Assembly: GCF_014842075.1 (NCBI RefSeq)
Contig: NZ_JACYVA010000001.1
Coordinates: forward strand, 454,277-518,276
From: Sphingomonas sp. CFBP 13720
GTDB lineage: Bacteria; Pseudomonadota; Alphaproteobacteria; Sphingomonadales; Sphingomonadaceae
Length of the DNA: 64,000 nt
Reading direction: 5' to 3'
Part shown: in pieces, positions 49,652 to 59,233 of the stretch
Position numbering within the stretch: the stretch's first letter is position 1
How the letters are laid out: each line of letters starts with the position of its first letter
Notes under the pieces: generated by a model
What the model was told of the DNA's origin: nothing
The model's database searches: none
Seen by the model: the letters and a program-made list of their open reading frames with translations, nothing else
Translations under genes and position numbers: made by a program

Positions 49652-51064
49652 ATGGCCACTACCGCCAGCACCATCCTGAAGCGCATCAAGGACGAGGAGA
49701 TCGAGTGGGTCGATCTTCGCTTCACCGATCCCAAGGGCAAGTGGCAGCACCTGACCATGGTCGCCTCGCTTCTGGGCGAGGATGAGTTCACCGACGGCCT
49801 GATGTTCGACGGCAGCTCGATCGAAGGCTGGAAGGCGATCAACGAGTCGGACATGACGCTCATGCCCGATCTGGAAGCCGTCTATACCGACCCGTTCTCG
49901 GCCACCCCGATGCTGGTCGTGTTCTGCGACGTGGTCGATCCGGTCACCGGCGAACTCTATGCCCGCGACCCGCGCTCGACCGCGAAACGCGCCGAGGCGT
50001 ATCTGAAGACCACCGGTATCGGCGACACCGTCTATGTCGGGCCGGAAGCCGAATTCTTCATGTTCGACGACGTGCGGTTCGAGAACACCTATTCGTCGAG
50101 CTATTACAAGATCGACGACATCGAACTGCCGGGCAATTCGGGTCGCGAATATGAAGCCGGCAACATGGGCCACCGCCCGCGCGCCAAGGGCGGTTACTTT
50201 CCGGTCGCGCCGGTCGACAGCGCCGTCGACATCCGTGGCGAGATGGTGTCGACCATGATCGAAATGGGTCTGCCGTGCGACAAGCATCACCATGAAGTCG
50301 CCGCCGCGCAGCACGAGCTGGGCCTGACCTATGGCACGCTGACCACCACCGCCGATCGCATGCAGATCTACAAGTACGTCGTACATCAGGTCGCGCATGC
50401 CTATGGCAAGACCGCGACGTTCATGCCGAAGCCGATCAAGGAAGATAACGGTTCGGGCATGCACACGCATTTCTCGATCTGGAACGGCGGCAACCCGCTG
50501 TTCGCCGGCGACGGCTATGCCGGCCTGTCGGACATGTGCCTGTATTTCATCGGCGGCGTCATCAAGCATGCCAAGGCGGTCAACGCCTTCACCAACCCGT
50601 CGACCAACAGCTACAAGCGACTGGTTCCGGGCTATGAGGCACCCGTGTTGCTCGCATATTCCGCGCGCAACCGGTCGGCATCGTGCCGCATTCCGTACGG
50701 CACCGGCCCCAAGGCGAAGCGCGTCGAGATCCGCTTCCCCGACGCGATGGCCAACCCGTATCTCGCCTATGCGGCGCTGATGATGGCCGGCCTCGACGGC
50801 ATCCAGAACAAGATCCATCCAGGCGAAGCGATGGACAAGAACCTGTACGATCTGCCGCCGGCCGAACTCGCCGCCGTGCCGACCGTCTGCGCCTCGCTCC
50901 GCGAAGCGCTGGAGTCGCTCGAAGCCGATCACGACTTCCTTCTCAAGGGCGATGTGTTCTCGAAGGACCAGATCGAAGCCTATATCGAGATCAAGTATGG
51001 CGAAGTCGCGCGCTGGGAAATGACCCCCAGCCCGGTCGAGTATGATATGTACTACAGCGCCTGA
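49652..51064 (+). CDS. glnA: Glutamine synthetase type I
   Basis: 470 residues. [53 protein letters not shown] and the adenylylation motif NLYDLPP with Tyr399 are all present, so this is the adenylylatable GSI-beta form. Makes glutamine from glutamate and ammonia. The start MATTAS follows AGAAAGG. Confidence 0.97.
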   Translation: MATTASTILKRIKDEEIEWVDLRFTDPKGKWQHLTMVASLLGEDEFTDGLMFDGSSIEGWKAINESDMTLMPDLEAVYTDPFSATPMLVVFCDVVDPVTGELYARDPRSTAKRAEAYLKTTGIGDTVYVGPEAEFFMFDDVRFENTYSSSYYKIDDIELPGNSGREYEAGNMGHRPRAKGGYFPVAPVDSAVDIRGEMVSTMIEMGLPCDKHHHEVAAAQHELGLTYGTLTTTADRMQIYKYVVHQVAHAYGKTATFMPKPIKEDNGSGMHTHFSIWNGGNPLFAGDGYAGLSDMCLYFIGGVIKHAKAVNAFTNPSTNSYKRLVPGYEAPVLLAYSARNRSASCRIPYGTGPKAKRVEIRFPDAMANPYLAYAALMMAGLDGIQNKIHPGEAMDKNLYDLPPAELAAVPTVCASLREALESLEADHDFLLKGDVFSKDQIEAYIEIKYGEVARWEMTPSPVEYDMYYSA

Positions 51065-51160
51065 GGTCGCCGTGCCGGCGACCAGTGGCGTGCGCGCACG
51101 CCACTGGTGCTGTCGGCCGGCCTTGCCGGCGGCAAGGACCGACGACGTGGCTTTGCCACG
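51065..51160 (+). other. Array of consecutive perfect palindromes after glnA
   Basis: Directly after the stop codon: GGTCGCCG-TGC-CGGCGACC (51065-51083); a 28-nt perfect palindrome with half ACCAGTGGCGTGCG (51081-51108); CCTTGCC-GGC-GGCAAGG (51121-51137) enclosed by GTCGG/CCGAC; and CGTGGC-TTT-GCCACG (51146-51160). Four hairpins with 3-nt or zero loops in under 100 bp, followed by a true terminator. Confidence 0.75.
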
Positions 51161-51179
51161 GCGCTACGCGATAAGGGAA

Positions 51180-51214
51180 AGGGGCGTCCGGTATCGAACC
51201 GGGCGCCCCTTTTC
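51180..51214 (+). terminator. Rho-independent terminator of glnBA
   Basis: GGGGCG-T-CCGG, loop of 7 nt, CCGG-G-CGCCCC followed by TTTT. An 11-bp stem with one T-G pair and a U-run is the best intrinsic terminator in the window. Confidence 0.85.
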
Positions 51215-51612
51215 ACGTTCCGTCACTTCGGATCAACGATCCGATCGCACGACAGACCCGGCATTCCCGCAGCATGATGATATAGGTGCGACCGCGTATC
51301 CAGAGTGCCATTGAGCTTGTCGAAATGGCGTATCGAAGGACTGCCACGGATGCTTCGATACGCGGCTTCGACTTCGCTCGGTCGCTACTCAGCACGAACG
51401 GGTGGGCTGTACTGTTCATGCAATGAAAGAAACGGGCATGCAGGGACGCCGACCGACGCGATCCGTCCGCGGCATATTGCTGCCCGAAACAAACGCGCCG
51501 CCATGACGCGAGCGGGTTGCCTCGGCGGCAGTCCTTCGAAGATCGCCCGACGTTTCGTACAGCCGTCATCGCACCGACAGCAGCCAAATACGCCCCGCAT
51601 CACAGCGCAGGA
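51215..51612. other. 398-bp gap without a recognisable gene
   Basis: Between the glnA terminator and the 3' end of tamB. It holds a palindromic repeat (51311-51402) and no coding region that looks real on either strand. Confidence 0.6.
51311..51402. repeat. TATCGAA-type palindromic intergenic repeat
   Basis: TTGAGCTTGTCGAAATGGCG, GCGTATCGAAG, spacer, then CTTCGATACGC, GCTTCGACTTCGCTC and ACTCAGCACGAACGG. The arms GCGTATCGAAG / CTTCGATACGC are perfect inverted copies. The outline matches a repeat that is common between genes of sphingomonads; part of it recurs near 37300. Confidence 0.65.
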
Positions 51613-54600
51613 TCAATAATCCCGCGACACCCGTACGTTAGTGCTCTGCCGCCCGATCGTGGAGATCGACGCCAGCAGCGACAGCCAGCGCGTTACCTGG
51701 AACTCGACCCGCGTCGCGGAATAGCCCTGCCCGTCGGTCACGATCTCCGCATAGAAACGCCGCGTCAGATACTTGCCGGCCGCGACCGACGTGCCCTGTC
51801 CGGTCTGCGGATCGGCCGGCAGGATGCGGAGACGGTCCAGCCCCGCCGCCCGGCGGACCGCGTTGATCGGGTTCAGCCCACCCTCCCCATTCTGCAACGC
51901 CGCCACAGCCGCCGCCAGCTGCAACGCCTCCGGCGCAGACAGGTTGGTGATCGACGTGCCGAACAACAGACGCGACAGCAGCTCGTCCTCGGGCAAGGCA
52001 GGCACGCTCTGGAACGTGATTTCGGGCCGTGTCGCAGTGCCGGCGACACGGATGGTGGCGTTCAGCCCCTGCGTATCGGCATTGGCCACGATATCGAGCG
52101 CGGGGTCGGCAGGCACTTCGCCGTTGAAGCGCAGCGCGCCGCGATCGAGCTGGAACTCGCGGCCGGCAAACTCGAAATCGCCGCGCACCAGATCGGCGCG
52201 CCCGTTGATGACCGGGTTGGTCGGCTCGCCCCTGATCGACAGGTCGGCCGACCATTCGCTGGTCAGGCCCAGCCCGGTAACGACCAGCCCGCCGGGCGCG
52301 CGTGCCTTCAGGTCGAGCCGCCATGGTTGCACCGGCGCGCCGCCCTCATCCTCGCCGTCCGGGCGGTTGATCTCGCGGATGTTCAGGCGCGGCAGGGGGG
52401 CCGTCGCGGTCGCACGGCCCAACCGATAGCGGCTGCCGTCGAGCCGCACCTCGCCCGCGATCGTGCCGCCCGCGCCGTCGCTGCGGATCGTGATCGGCCC
52501 GGTCACCGTCGCACCGATCGAATCGGTGTTGATGAGCCGCGCGCGATCGGCCTGCATGCGCAGATCGATGCCGAAACCGCGCACGGCCGCAAACTCGAAC
52601 GCGCCGGCACCGCTGACCCGCCCCTGTCGCCCGTCGCCCGCCGCGAAGCGATCGATCACCAGCCGCGATCCGTCGAAACGTCCCTGCGCCTCGACCCCGG
52701 TCAGCACCGTACCGGTCACCGAACTTTCGATGCGCGCGCCGCTGGAACGCACCACGCCGCGAATGCGCGGATCGTTCAGCCGACCGGTGATATCCGCGCC
52801 GACCGCGACCGGCCCCGACAGGTCGAACAGCTCGATCCCAGTCAGCCGCCACAGCGTATCCGCCGGTCCGCCGTAGCGCAGTTGCGCGAACAGCGGCGCG
52901 TTGGCGACCCGCGTTGCCAGATCGCCAGTGCCGAGCGGTGCCAGCCGCGCCTGTGCCCGTCCGATCGTCCGCCCGCCGCTGGCCATCACTGCGCGCAGTC
53001 CGGCACGGTTGGCATCCAGTACCGCCGCGATGCCGACATCGATCGGCGTCGACGATAGCACCAGCCCCGACCGGGTAAGGCCGCGAATGGTCAGATCGGC
53101 CCGCCCCGACGGCACGCCGCCGGTGGTGGAATAGGCGACCTTGCCCGACGCGGTGCCGCCCAGACCCAGCCCCGGATAGCCGATATCCAGCACCGCCAGC
53201 GGCATCCGCGCCACGTCCAGCGCTACTTCGGTCGTGGTGTCGTTCAACGCCCCGCCGATCGTCGCGGTGCCGCCGGCAAAGCTGAACCGGGTCGGGGCCA
53301 GCCGCCATCCTGCACCCTCGCGCCGAAGCACGGCAGGGGTTTCAAGTTTCAGGGGTCGGCGGTCGAGCGTCCCTTCGGCAGTGATGCGATATTCGTCGGC
53401 CGTGATCTGGATCACGCTCTGGATCGCGAAGGCACGCCCGCGCGATCCGGCGATCGATGCGCGCGCTTCGCCCACGCCGTCGACCAACCGGACGTTGCCG
53501 CCGAGCCGCGCGATCGACAGTTGACCGCGCCGGAACCCCTGCGCAGTGACGGTCGCGTCCAGCGTGGTGCCGCCATCGGCCAGCACGATCCCGGCCTCCA
53601 GCCGCCCGCGCCGCACCGATCCCAACGTGCCCAGCGTCGCGCGCTGCGCATTCAGCGCGATGTCGATCCGCTGGTCGCCGCCCTGCGGCCGGAAGTCGAT
53701 CGAACCGTCGATCCCGCCGCCGCCGATCGACAGCCGCCCCAGAAAGCCGTTTTCGACGATATCGATGCCGCCGGTCGCCCGCGTCCCGCTGACCTCCAGC
53801 GCCTCGACCACGATCCGCGCGACGCCGCCGGGGGGAAGCAGGATGCGGCCCTGCGCGGTGAACGGCCCCAGGCGCGATCCGCCCGCCGCGCGATAGGCGA
53901 ACCCTTCCGCCACGGGATCGAGATGCGCGCGCACGTCGGCCAGCCCCAGCGTCGCGTTCGGCGCGGCGAAGCGCAGGTCGAGCGTCGGTTTCGAAATATT
54001 GCCGTCGAGGACGATCTGCACCGGACCATAGGTGGCCTGTCGCCCGCTTCCTTCGAAATGGAACGTTCCGTCGCGGCGACGATAGCCATTGCCCGACAGT
54101 GTCAGCCCCGGCGACGTCAGTCGCAGGCCGCGGAGATAGAGGATGCCGTCGCGTCCGCGTTCCAGCCCGGTTTCGATCCGTGGCAACCCCTGCGTCAGCG
54201 ATCGGAAGAAACCGTTGTCCAGCCGCCGCATCTGCGCCACGCCGCGCCCGACGATACGCGTGCCACCGCCCGCGATCGGCATCGCCGTCAGCCGCGTCTG
54301 CACGTCGACCAGACCCAGCCCGGGGATCAGATAGCGTTGCAGCGCGCCGCTGATGCCGACTTCGTAGCGCCCGGTCGTCATGTCGAGCGTCAGCATGATG
54401 CGCCCGTTCAGCTTGTCCGACCGGACGATCAGATCATTGCCGACCAGCGTCTTCGCATCGACCCGCAGCGCGCCGGTCACCGACAGGTTGCGCAGGATGC
54501 CGCCGGCCACGTCGCCGACGCCCGTCACCTGCGCCGCGCTTAGCCGGATCGGCACGGTGACGGGAGCCGGCGACAGCCGCCCCTGCCCCGCCGCGACGAC

Positions 54601-55776
54601 GCGGTCGAAGCCGGTCTGGTCGAACGCGATGCGCTGTGCCCGCAACCGATAGTCGAAGCGTGCGGTGGCGAAGGCCCCGTCGAGGATCGCGCGAAGCTCG
54701 ATATCGCGTCCGGTCATGTTCGGGAACGGCGCGGCCGGGCGCAGCAGTCGTGCACGCAGGCGCAGGTCGCGGAACATCGATTTGCCGAGATCGACGACGC
54801 CTTCGGCCTCCAGCGCCAGTGCCGGACTGCGCAGCGCCAGCACACCGTCGAACCGCCGATCGGCGAAGGTCGTCGTGCCGCTTACCCGGATCGCAGGCGC
54901 GCTCAATCGTTGCATCTTGCCGGTCAGCAAGCTGGCGGGCGCGATCGTTCCACCCAGCGTGTAGCGTCCGGCCTGTGCGCCCAGCCGCAGGTCGGCCACG
55001 CGTACCGTCCCCGCCTGCGCCACCGCACGCCCGTTCCATGCCGACCAGCGACCGTCGCCGGTCACTTCGATCGCCAGCGGCCGGCGCAGTCCGCTCGCCC
55101 TCGCCAGCAGCCCGTCCGCCGTGCCGCGCGCGCGGAGGTCGATATCGAACCGGTCGCGATCGGGTTCGGCATCGAGCGTCAGCCGCAACCGGTCGCTGCC
55201 CGCCACGTCCAGCGCCAGTTCGACCAGCGCGCGGCCCGACCGGATATCGGCCTGCCCCGCCAGCCGCCCAACCCGCGCCGTCCCCGTCACGCCCTTGCCC
55301 AGTTCCAGCCGGTCGATGCCCAGCCGCCCGATGCGGATATCGAACGCCGGCAGGATCGGCCCCGTCCGCCCGGTCGCGCGCGGTTGCGGCAGCTTGTTCA
55401 GGACCGCGCGGGGCATGTGCAGGCTGGTGATCGTCAACCGGTTCGACAAATAGTCCCATGGCCGCCAGTCGAGCGTCGCCAGCGGTGCCCGCAGCACCAG
55501 CCCCTTGGGATCATAGATCCGCACGTCGACCAGGCGGGCGCGGTTGTAGATCGATCCTTCGATCCGCCCGATGCGATACCGCATGCCGTTGGCGGGTTTC
55601 AGCGTCGCGATGCGATTGGCGATCAGCCGGTGCCCCGGCCCGGTATCGATCGCGAACAGCAGCGCGGCGGCCAGCAGGATGACCGCCGCCAACAGCTGTA
55701 CGATCCGCCGCCCCCATCCGGCGCGGCGGCGTGGTGGCGGCAGCGGCGCAGTCGGTGCGTCGTCGCCTTCGGTCAA
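51613..55776 (-). CDS. tamB: Translocation and assembly module protein TamB
   Basis: 1387 residues. N-terminal anchor (VQLLAAVILLAAALLFAI, about 27-44), a very long beta-rich AsmA-like body, and a C-terminal DUF490/TamB domain (SALP EDELLSRLLFGTSITNLSAPEALQLAAAVAALQ and RRFYAEIVTDGQGYSATRVEFQVTRWLSL). Inner-membrane bridge partner of TamA in outer-membrane protein and lipid traffic. TTG start overlaps the tamA stop (TTGA), the expected tamA-tamB coupling. Confidence 0.93.
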   Translation of the reverse strand: MTEGDDAPTAPLPPPRRRAGWGRRIVQLLAAVILLAAALLFAIDTGPGHRLIANRIATLKPANGMRYRIGRIEGSIYNRARLVDVRIYDPKGLVLRAPLATLDWRPWDYLSNRLTITSLHMPRAVLNKLPQPRATGRTGPILPAFDIRIGRLGIDRLELGKGVTGTARVGRLAGQADIRSGRALVELALDVAGSDRLRLTLDAEPDRDRFDIDLRARGTADGLLARASGLRRPLAIEVTGDGRWSAWNGRAVAQAGTVRVADLRLGAQAGRYTLGGTIAPASLLTGKMQRLSAPAIRVSGTTTFADRRFDGVLALRSPALALEAEGVVDLGKSMFRDLRLRARLLRPAAPFPNMTGRDIELRAILDGAFATARFDYRLRAQRIAFDQTGFDRVVAAGQGRLSPAPVTVPIRLSAAQVTGVGDVAGGILRNLSVTGALRVDAKTLVGNDLIVRSDKLNGRIMLTLDMTTGRYEVGISGALQRYLIPGLGLVDVQTRLTAMPIAGGGTRIVGRGVAQMRRLDNGFFRSLTQGLPRIETGLERGRDGILYLRGLRLTSPGLTLSGNGYRRRDGTFHFEGSGRQATYGPVQIVLDGNISKPTLDLRFAAPNATLGLADVRAHLDPVAEGFAYRAAGGSRLGPFTAQGRILLPPGGVARIVVEALEVSGTRATGGIDIVENGFLGRLSIGGGGIDGSIDFRPQGGDQRIDIALNAQRATLGTLGSVRRGRLEAGIVLADGGTTLDATVTAQGFRRGQLSIARLGGNVRLVDGVGEARASIAGSRGRAFAIQSVIQITADEYRITAEGTLDRRPLKLETPAVLRREGAGWRLAPTRFSFAGGTATIGGALNDTTTEVALDVARMPLAVLDIGYPGLGLGGTASGKVAYSTTGGVPSGRADLTIRGLTRSGLVLSSTPIDVGIAAVLDANRAGLRAVMASGGRTIGRAQARLAPLGTGDLATRVANAPLFAQLRYGGPADTLWRLTGIELFDLSGPVAVGADITGRLNDPRIRGVVRSSGARIESSVTGTVLTGVEAQGRFDGSRLVIDRFAAGDGRQGRVSGAGAFEFAAVRGFGIDLRMQADRARLINTDSIGATVTGPITIRSDGAGGTIAGEVRLDGSRYRLGRATATAPLPRLNIREINRPDGEDEGGAPVQPWRLDLKARAPGGLVVTGLGLTSEWSADLSIRGEPTNPVINGRADLVRGDFEFAGREFQLDRGALRFNGEVPADPALDIVANADTQGLNATIRVAGTATRPEITFQSVPALPEDELLSRLLFGTSITNLSAPEALQLAAAVAALQNGEGGLNPINAVRRAAGLDRLRILPADPQTGQGTSVAAGKYLTRRFYAEIVTDGQGYSATRVEFQVTRWLSLLASISTIGRQSTNVRVSRDY

Positions 55777-57695
55777 AACGCCTGCCCCAGCGAGACATAG
55801 ACCGCGATGCGCGGATCGCCGCGCTGCGGGTTGATCGGCGTGCCGACATCGACGCGGATCGGCCCGAAATTGCTGTAGTAGCGCATGCCGATGCCGGCGC
55901 CGTAGCGCATGCCGGTGAAGCGCGGCAGCACCGAGGTATAGATGTTACCCGCGTCGAGAAACGGCACCACGCCGAAATTGCCGAACGCACGCACCCGCGC
56001 CTCCAGCGAGAATTCGGCAAGGCTGCGCCCGCCGATCGGATCGTTGTTCGGATCGCGCGGACCGATATTCTGGAAGCCATAGCCGCGCACCGATGCGCCG
56101 CCACCGGCATAGAAGCGCCGCGACGGCGCCACCGCATCGCGCGGTGCCCCGAGGATCGATCCGATCCGCGTCCGTGCCGCCAGCACCACCCGCGACGTGA
56201 CCGGCCGGTACACGCTGGCGTCGATCTGGGCGCGGGTATAGCCGAACACATCGCCCTGCAGCGATACTTCGGGGCTGATCCGCCCGCCCAGCCGGAACCC
56301 GCGCGTCGGGTTCAACAGGTCGTCGGACCCGTCATAGGTCAGGCTGCTGGGCAGCGCGCCGATGAAATAGGTCCGCTGCCGCGGTTCGCCGGTCGCCACG
56401 ATCACGTCGCGCTCGTCGGTCGCGACCAGTTCGGCCCCCAGCGACCATGTCCAAGTCTTTTGAAAGAAGATGTTGGTCTGCCGCTCCAGACTGGCCGACA
56501 GCGATACCGTATCGGCAACGAAGGCGTCGCGTTCCAGATGCGTCGCGGCGACCTGTCCGGTCAGCACCCGGTCGCGTCCATGGAAATTGTTGCGCCGGAA
56601 CGTCACCGCCGCCACCTGTTCGCGCGTGCCGAGCACGCCGCGCAGCGTCAGCGCCCCTTCAGGCGGGAACAGGTTGCGGTGCGTCCAGCTCACTTCCGCA
56701 CGCGCACCTTCGCCGGTGCCATACCCCAGTTCGCCCGCGATCGTGCGCGGCGGTGCCGGCTCCATCGCCAGATCGAGATCGACGGTGCCCGGTGCCTGCC
56801 CCTCGACCGGGGTCAGCCGCACCTGCGACACAAGGCTGGTCTGCACGATCGCCCGACGCAGATCGTCCACCAGCGTCGAATCATATAGTTCGCCCGGTTC
56901 GAACCGGGCGATATCCTGTGCGTGATCGCCGTCGAAGATGCGGTTGGGCCGTGCGACGATCCGCCCGAACCGGCGCTCGCCGCCCGGCGTGACGGCCACG
57001 TCGATCGATGCGGTGCGGGTGGCGTGATCGACCACGATCGCCGGATCGTCGACCTTCGCGAACGGGAACCCCTCGCGCCCGATCGTCTGCGTCAACCGCT
57101 CCTGCGCCGCGACCACCGTGTCGCCCTGTACCGGCGCTTCGGGCGCGATCGGGAATGCCTCGCGCAGTTCCTCGGCCTTGCTGCCCGCTGCCGCGATGCC
57201 CGGGGTGCGTACCTGTGCGAAGCGGTAGAGTTGACCCGGCTCCACCTCCAGCATCACGACCAGCTTGCCGCCTTCCGGCCGGACGCTGGTCGCGATGCGC
57301 GCGTCGAAATAACCCTCGTTGCGCAGCAGTTCGTCCAGCGTCCGAGCGTCCTCGCGCGCGCGGCGGTCGATCTGCGCGGCGTTGGCCGGCTCCCCCTCGT
57401 TCGCACGCAGCACCGACAGATCGTTGAAGCGCTGCCAGAACAGGTCGCCGCCGATCCCGTCGATCCCCACGATGCGGTAATTGTACCGGAGTTCGCCCGC
57501 CGCCTGGGTCTGCGGCCCGGCGGCGGTGGCGGTCTCGCCGGGGGCGGGCGACAGGTCGGGCCATGCCACGCCGATATCCGGCATGTCTGCCAGCGGCGTG
57601 TCGGGATCGAGCGGCACGTCCTGCGCGAACGCGGCGGGACCGGCGAGCGCGAGCCAAGCGGCGCTGAAAAGCAAGACAGGCCGGTAGCTCGACAT
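55773..57695 (-). CDS. tamA: Outer-membrane assembly protein TamA (BamA/Omp85 superfamily)
   Basis: 640 residues. Signal peptide (SAAWLALAGPAAFAQ), three POTRA-like domains (about 70-310, e.g. LDELLRNEGYFDARIATSV) and a C-terminal 16-strand barrel with the Omp85 motif VRGYGFQNIGPRDPNNDPIGG and a barrel end MRYYSNFGPIRVDVGTPIN ... VYVSLGQAF. Works with TamB. First gene of the pair, preceded by a short gene in the same direction. Confidence 0.93.
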   Translation of the reverse strand: MSSYRPVLLFSAAWLALAGPAAFAQDVPLDPDTPLADMPDIGVAWPDLSPAPGETATAAGPQTQAAGELRYNYRIVGIDGIGGDLFWQRFNDLSVLRANEGEPANAAQIDRRAREDARTLDELLRNEGYFDARIATSVRPEGGKLVVMLEVEPGQLYRFAQVRTPGIAAAGSKAEELREAFPIAPEAPVQGDTVVAAQERLTQTIGREGFPFAKVDDPAIVVDHATRTASIDVAVTPGGERRFGRIVARPNRIFDGDHAQDIARFEPGELYDSTLVDDLRRAIVQTSLVSQVRLTPVEGQAPGTVDLDLAMEPAPPRTIAGELGYGTGEGARAEVSWTHRNLFPPEGALTLRGVLGTREQVAAVTFRRNNFHGRDRVLTGQVAATHLERDAFVADTVSLSASLERQTNIFFQKTWTWSLGAELVATDERDVIVATGEPRQRTYFIGALPSSLTYDGSDDLLNPTRGFRLGGRISPEVSLQGDVFGYTRAQIDASVYRPVTSRVVLAARTRIGSILGAPRDAVAPSRRFYAGGGASVRGYGFQNIGPRDPNNDPIGGRSLAEFSLEARVRAFGNFGVVPFLDAGNIYTSVLPRFTGMRYGAGIGMRYYSNFGPIRVDVGTPINPQRGDPRIAVYVSLGQAF

Positions 57696-57751
57696 TCGGT
57701 CGTCCTAGCGCGGTGAGCGGCTCCGCGCCAACCACTTAACCCCGGTTCGCG

Positions 57752-57970
57752 TCAGTGAATCGTACCGCGCACGCCCGGACGCGCCATCATCGAGACCAGC
57801 CGGGCCACCCGCCGCCATTGGCGAAAGCACACGGCATTGCCCAGATCGCGGGCATATTCGGCCCGCCCGGCTGCTTCTTCCAGTGCGGGAATGCCGCCCA
57901 GCCCGGCGATCAGATCGTTCGCGAGGATGATGTCGGCAGGGTCGCTGAGGCAGGGTGCGGGATAGGTCAT
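57752..57970 (-). CDS. Small conserved hypothetical protein upstream of tamA
   Basis: 72 residues: PADIILANDLIAGLGGIPALEEAAGRAEYARDLGNAVCFRQWRRVARLVSMM, mostly helical. Similar short proteins ending in 'RDLGN---F--WR----L' are seen in sphingomonads; function unknown. Starts with ATG; 56 bp from tamA. Confidence 0.6.
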   Translation of the reverse strand: MTYPAPCLSDPADIILANDLIAGLGGIPALEEAAGRAEYARDLGNAVCFRQWRRVARLVSMMARPGVRGTIH

Positions 57971-58147
57971 GGCCCATTCCGTTCACGAACCATGCCCGTT
58001 CGGGCCGCCCCGCCCCCACGGCGGGACATGGTGGTTAACCCGTTCGCCGCGCCTGCCCGCCGGTCCCGTTACGGCACGATCGCCGTCCCGCGACGGCACG
58101 CGCGGGATGCGGTGGCGCGCCCCGCGCGGCTGTGGCAGGACGGCGCG

Positions 58148-58318
58148 ATGACCACGCCCCCCCATAACCCGCGCGCCGGCGGCCTTCCGATCGCGGCCGG
58201 CACGTTGTTCGGCGCGATCCTTGGAGCCCTTGCCGGCGAAGCGACGATCGGGTTGCTGGTCGGGCTGGCGCTCGGTATCGCGGTTGCGGTCCTGATCTGG
58301 CGATCCGACCGGCGTTAG
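58148..58318 (+). CDS. Very small glycine-rich membrane protein
   Basis: 56 residues with a hydrophobic Gly/Ala stretch (AAGTLFGAILGALAGEATIGLLVGLALGIAVAVLIW, about 16-52) that could form two short membrane segments in a glycine zipper, ending in a basic tail. Not recognised. Tail-to-tail with the S24 gene. Confidence 0.55.
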   Translation: MTTPPHNPRAGGLPIAAGTLFGAILGALAGEATIGLLVGLALGIAVAVLIWRSDRR

Positions 58319-58333
58319 GCCGGTCGCGGCCGC

Positions 58334-58960
58334 TTATAATCGTCGCGACAGCCACACGACCCGACCGACGATGTCGGGTGTCCCGGTGACGGCGATCGGC
58401 GGATAGGCGCTGTTGTCGCTGACCAGTTCGACCCCACCCGGCACCCGCGCCAGCCGTTTGACCAGCAGCGCGCCGTCGTACCGCACGACATAGATTACCC
58501 CCGAAACACCGCGCCGGTCGCCGCGATCGACGAGGATCGTGTCGCCGTGGCCCAGCACCGGTTCCATCGAATCGCCCGTAACCTCGATCATCGACGCGTT
58601 GTCGGGCCGGACGCGCAACTGCCGTAGCAGCGCCGCATCGATCCGCAGCACGCCGTCTGCGCGATCGTCCTCGACCAGTCCGCCCGGCCCCGCCGCCGCC
58701 GCTGCGTCAATCCGCAGGACGGCAACCAGTTCGTCGCGCACCGGCCCGCCCAGTGCCGATTCGCGTACGCCCAGATATCGCGCCAGCGTCGCCCGGTCAG
58801 CCTCCGCCAGCCGGCGCGGCGTCCCACGATCGATATATTGCTGCATATACGCGGGGTTACGCCCCAGCACGCGCGACAGTTCGGCAAGGCTCACCCCCCG
58901 CTCCCGCGCCAGCACAGCAATCGTCCCCCGCGGGTCGGTATCATCCATAGGTGCGGTCAT
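58334..58960 (-). CDS. S24 family (LexA/CI-like) repressor-peptidase
   Basis: 208 residues. N-terminal helix-turn-helix-like part (RGTIAVLARERGVSLAELSRVLGRNPAYMQQYIDRGTPRRL) and a C-terminal S24 domain with Ser131 in TGDSMEP and Lys168 in ALLVKRLAR, 37 apart as in LexA (119 and 156). A90-G91 lies about 41 residues before the Ser and is a possible self-cleavage bond. Starts considered: ATG 58960, ATG 58948, TTG 58984. Divergent from a small operon with a LexA box between. Confidence 0.88.
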   Translation of the reverse strand: MTAPMDDTDPRGTIAVLARERGVSLAELSRVLGRNPAYMQQYIDRGTPRRLAEADRATLARYLGVRESALGGPVRDELVAVLRIDAAAAAGPGGLVEDDRADGVLRIDAALLRQLRVRPDNASMIEVTGDSMEPVLGHGDTILVDRGDRRGVSGVIYVVRYDGALLVKRLARVPGGVELVSDNSAYPPIAVTGTPDIVGRVVWLSRRL

Positions 58961-58971
58961 AGGCGAAGGAA

Positions 58972-58993
58972 AAATCCTAGACAAGTTGGATTT
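58972..58993. promoter_or_regulatory. Candidate operator of the S24 regulator
   Basis: AAATCC-N10-GGATTT inverted repeat, just upstream of the S24 gene and next to the LexA box and the divergent promoter. Likely repressor site by position only. Confidence 0.35.
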
Positions 58994-58997
58994 GAGA

Positions 58998-59012
58998 GAA
59001 CATTTCAGGAAC
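58998..59012 (+). promoter_or_regulatory. LexA (SOS) box in the divergent S24/HTH promoter region
   Basis: GAAC-ATTTCAG-GAAC, an exact alphaproteobacterial LexA operator. It is followed at once by TACAAT (59013-59018), a good -10 element, with TTTGAG 16 nt before it; the box thus sits between -35 and -10 of the rightward operon. The only other exact match I found in the window is at uvrA. Confidence 0.75.
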
Positions 59013-59047
59013 TACAATGAGTCGCCGGACGGAATTAGGAGGTGCGC

Positions 59048-59233
59048 GTGAACACCATATTGCAACGGATCAACCAGCATCTGCATGATACGGGAATGCC
59101 CGAAACGCTGTTCGGACGACGCGCGGCGGGGGACCCACGGCTGGTCGGCGACCTGCGCAACGGACGCGAGCCGCGCCCCGAAATGGTCGCCAAGATCGAG
59201 GCGTTCATCGCCCGGCAGGAACAGGCACGATGA
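59048..59233 (+). CDS. Small helix-turn-helix-like protein
   Basis: 61 residues: MNTILQRINQHLHDTGMPETLFGRRAAGDPRLVGDLRNGREPRPEMVAKIEAFIARQ, resembling one half of an XRE-type DNA-binding domain (the motif MPETLFGRRAAGDPRLVGDL). GTG at 59048 is preferred to 59042 because AGGAGG lies 5 nt upstream. Encoded under the LexA box and overlapping the next gene by 4 bases. Confidence 0.75.
   Translation: MNTILQRINQHLHDTGMPETLFGRRAAGDPRLVGDLRNGREPRPEMVAKIEAFIARQEQAR

Noticed and set aside
51181..51209. GGTATCGAACC looked like a tRNA T-arm
   Set aside because: No acceptor, D or anticodon arm around it; the stem plus TTTT is a terminator for glnBA.
51385..51603. A 72-codon minus-strand frame in the glnA-tamB gap
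   Set aside because: No ribosome site, odd Cys/Arg composition, and it overlaps a repeat.
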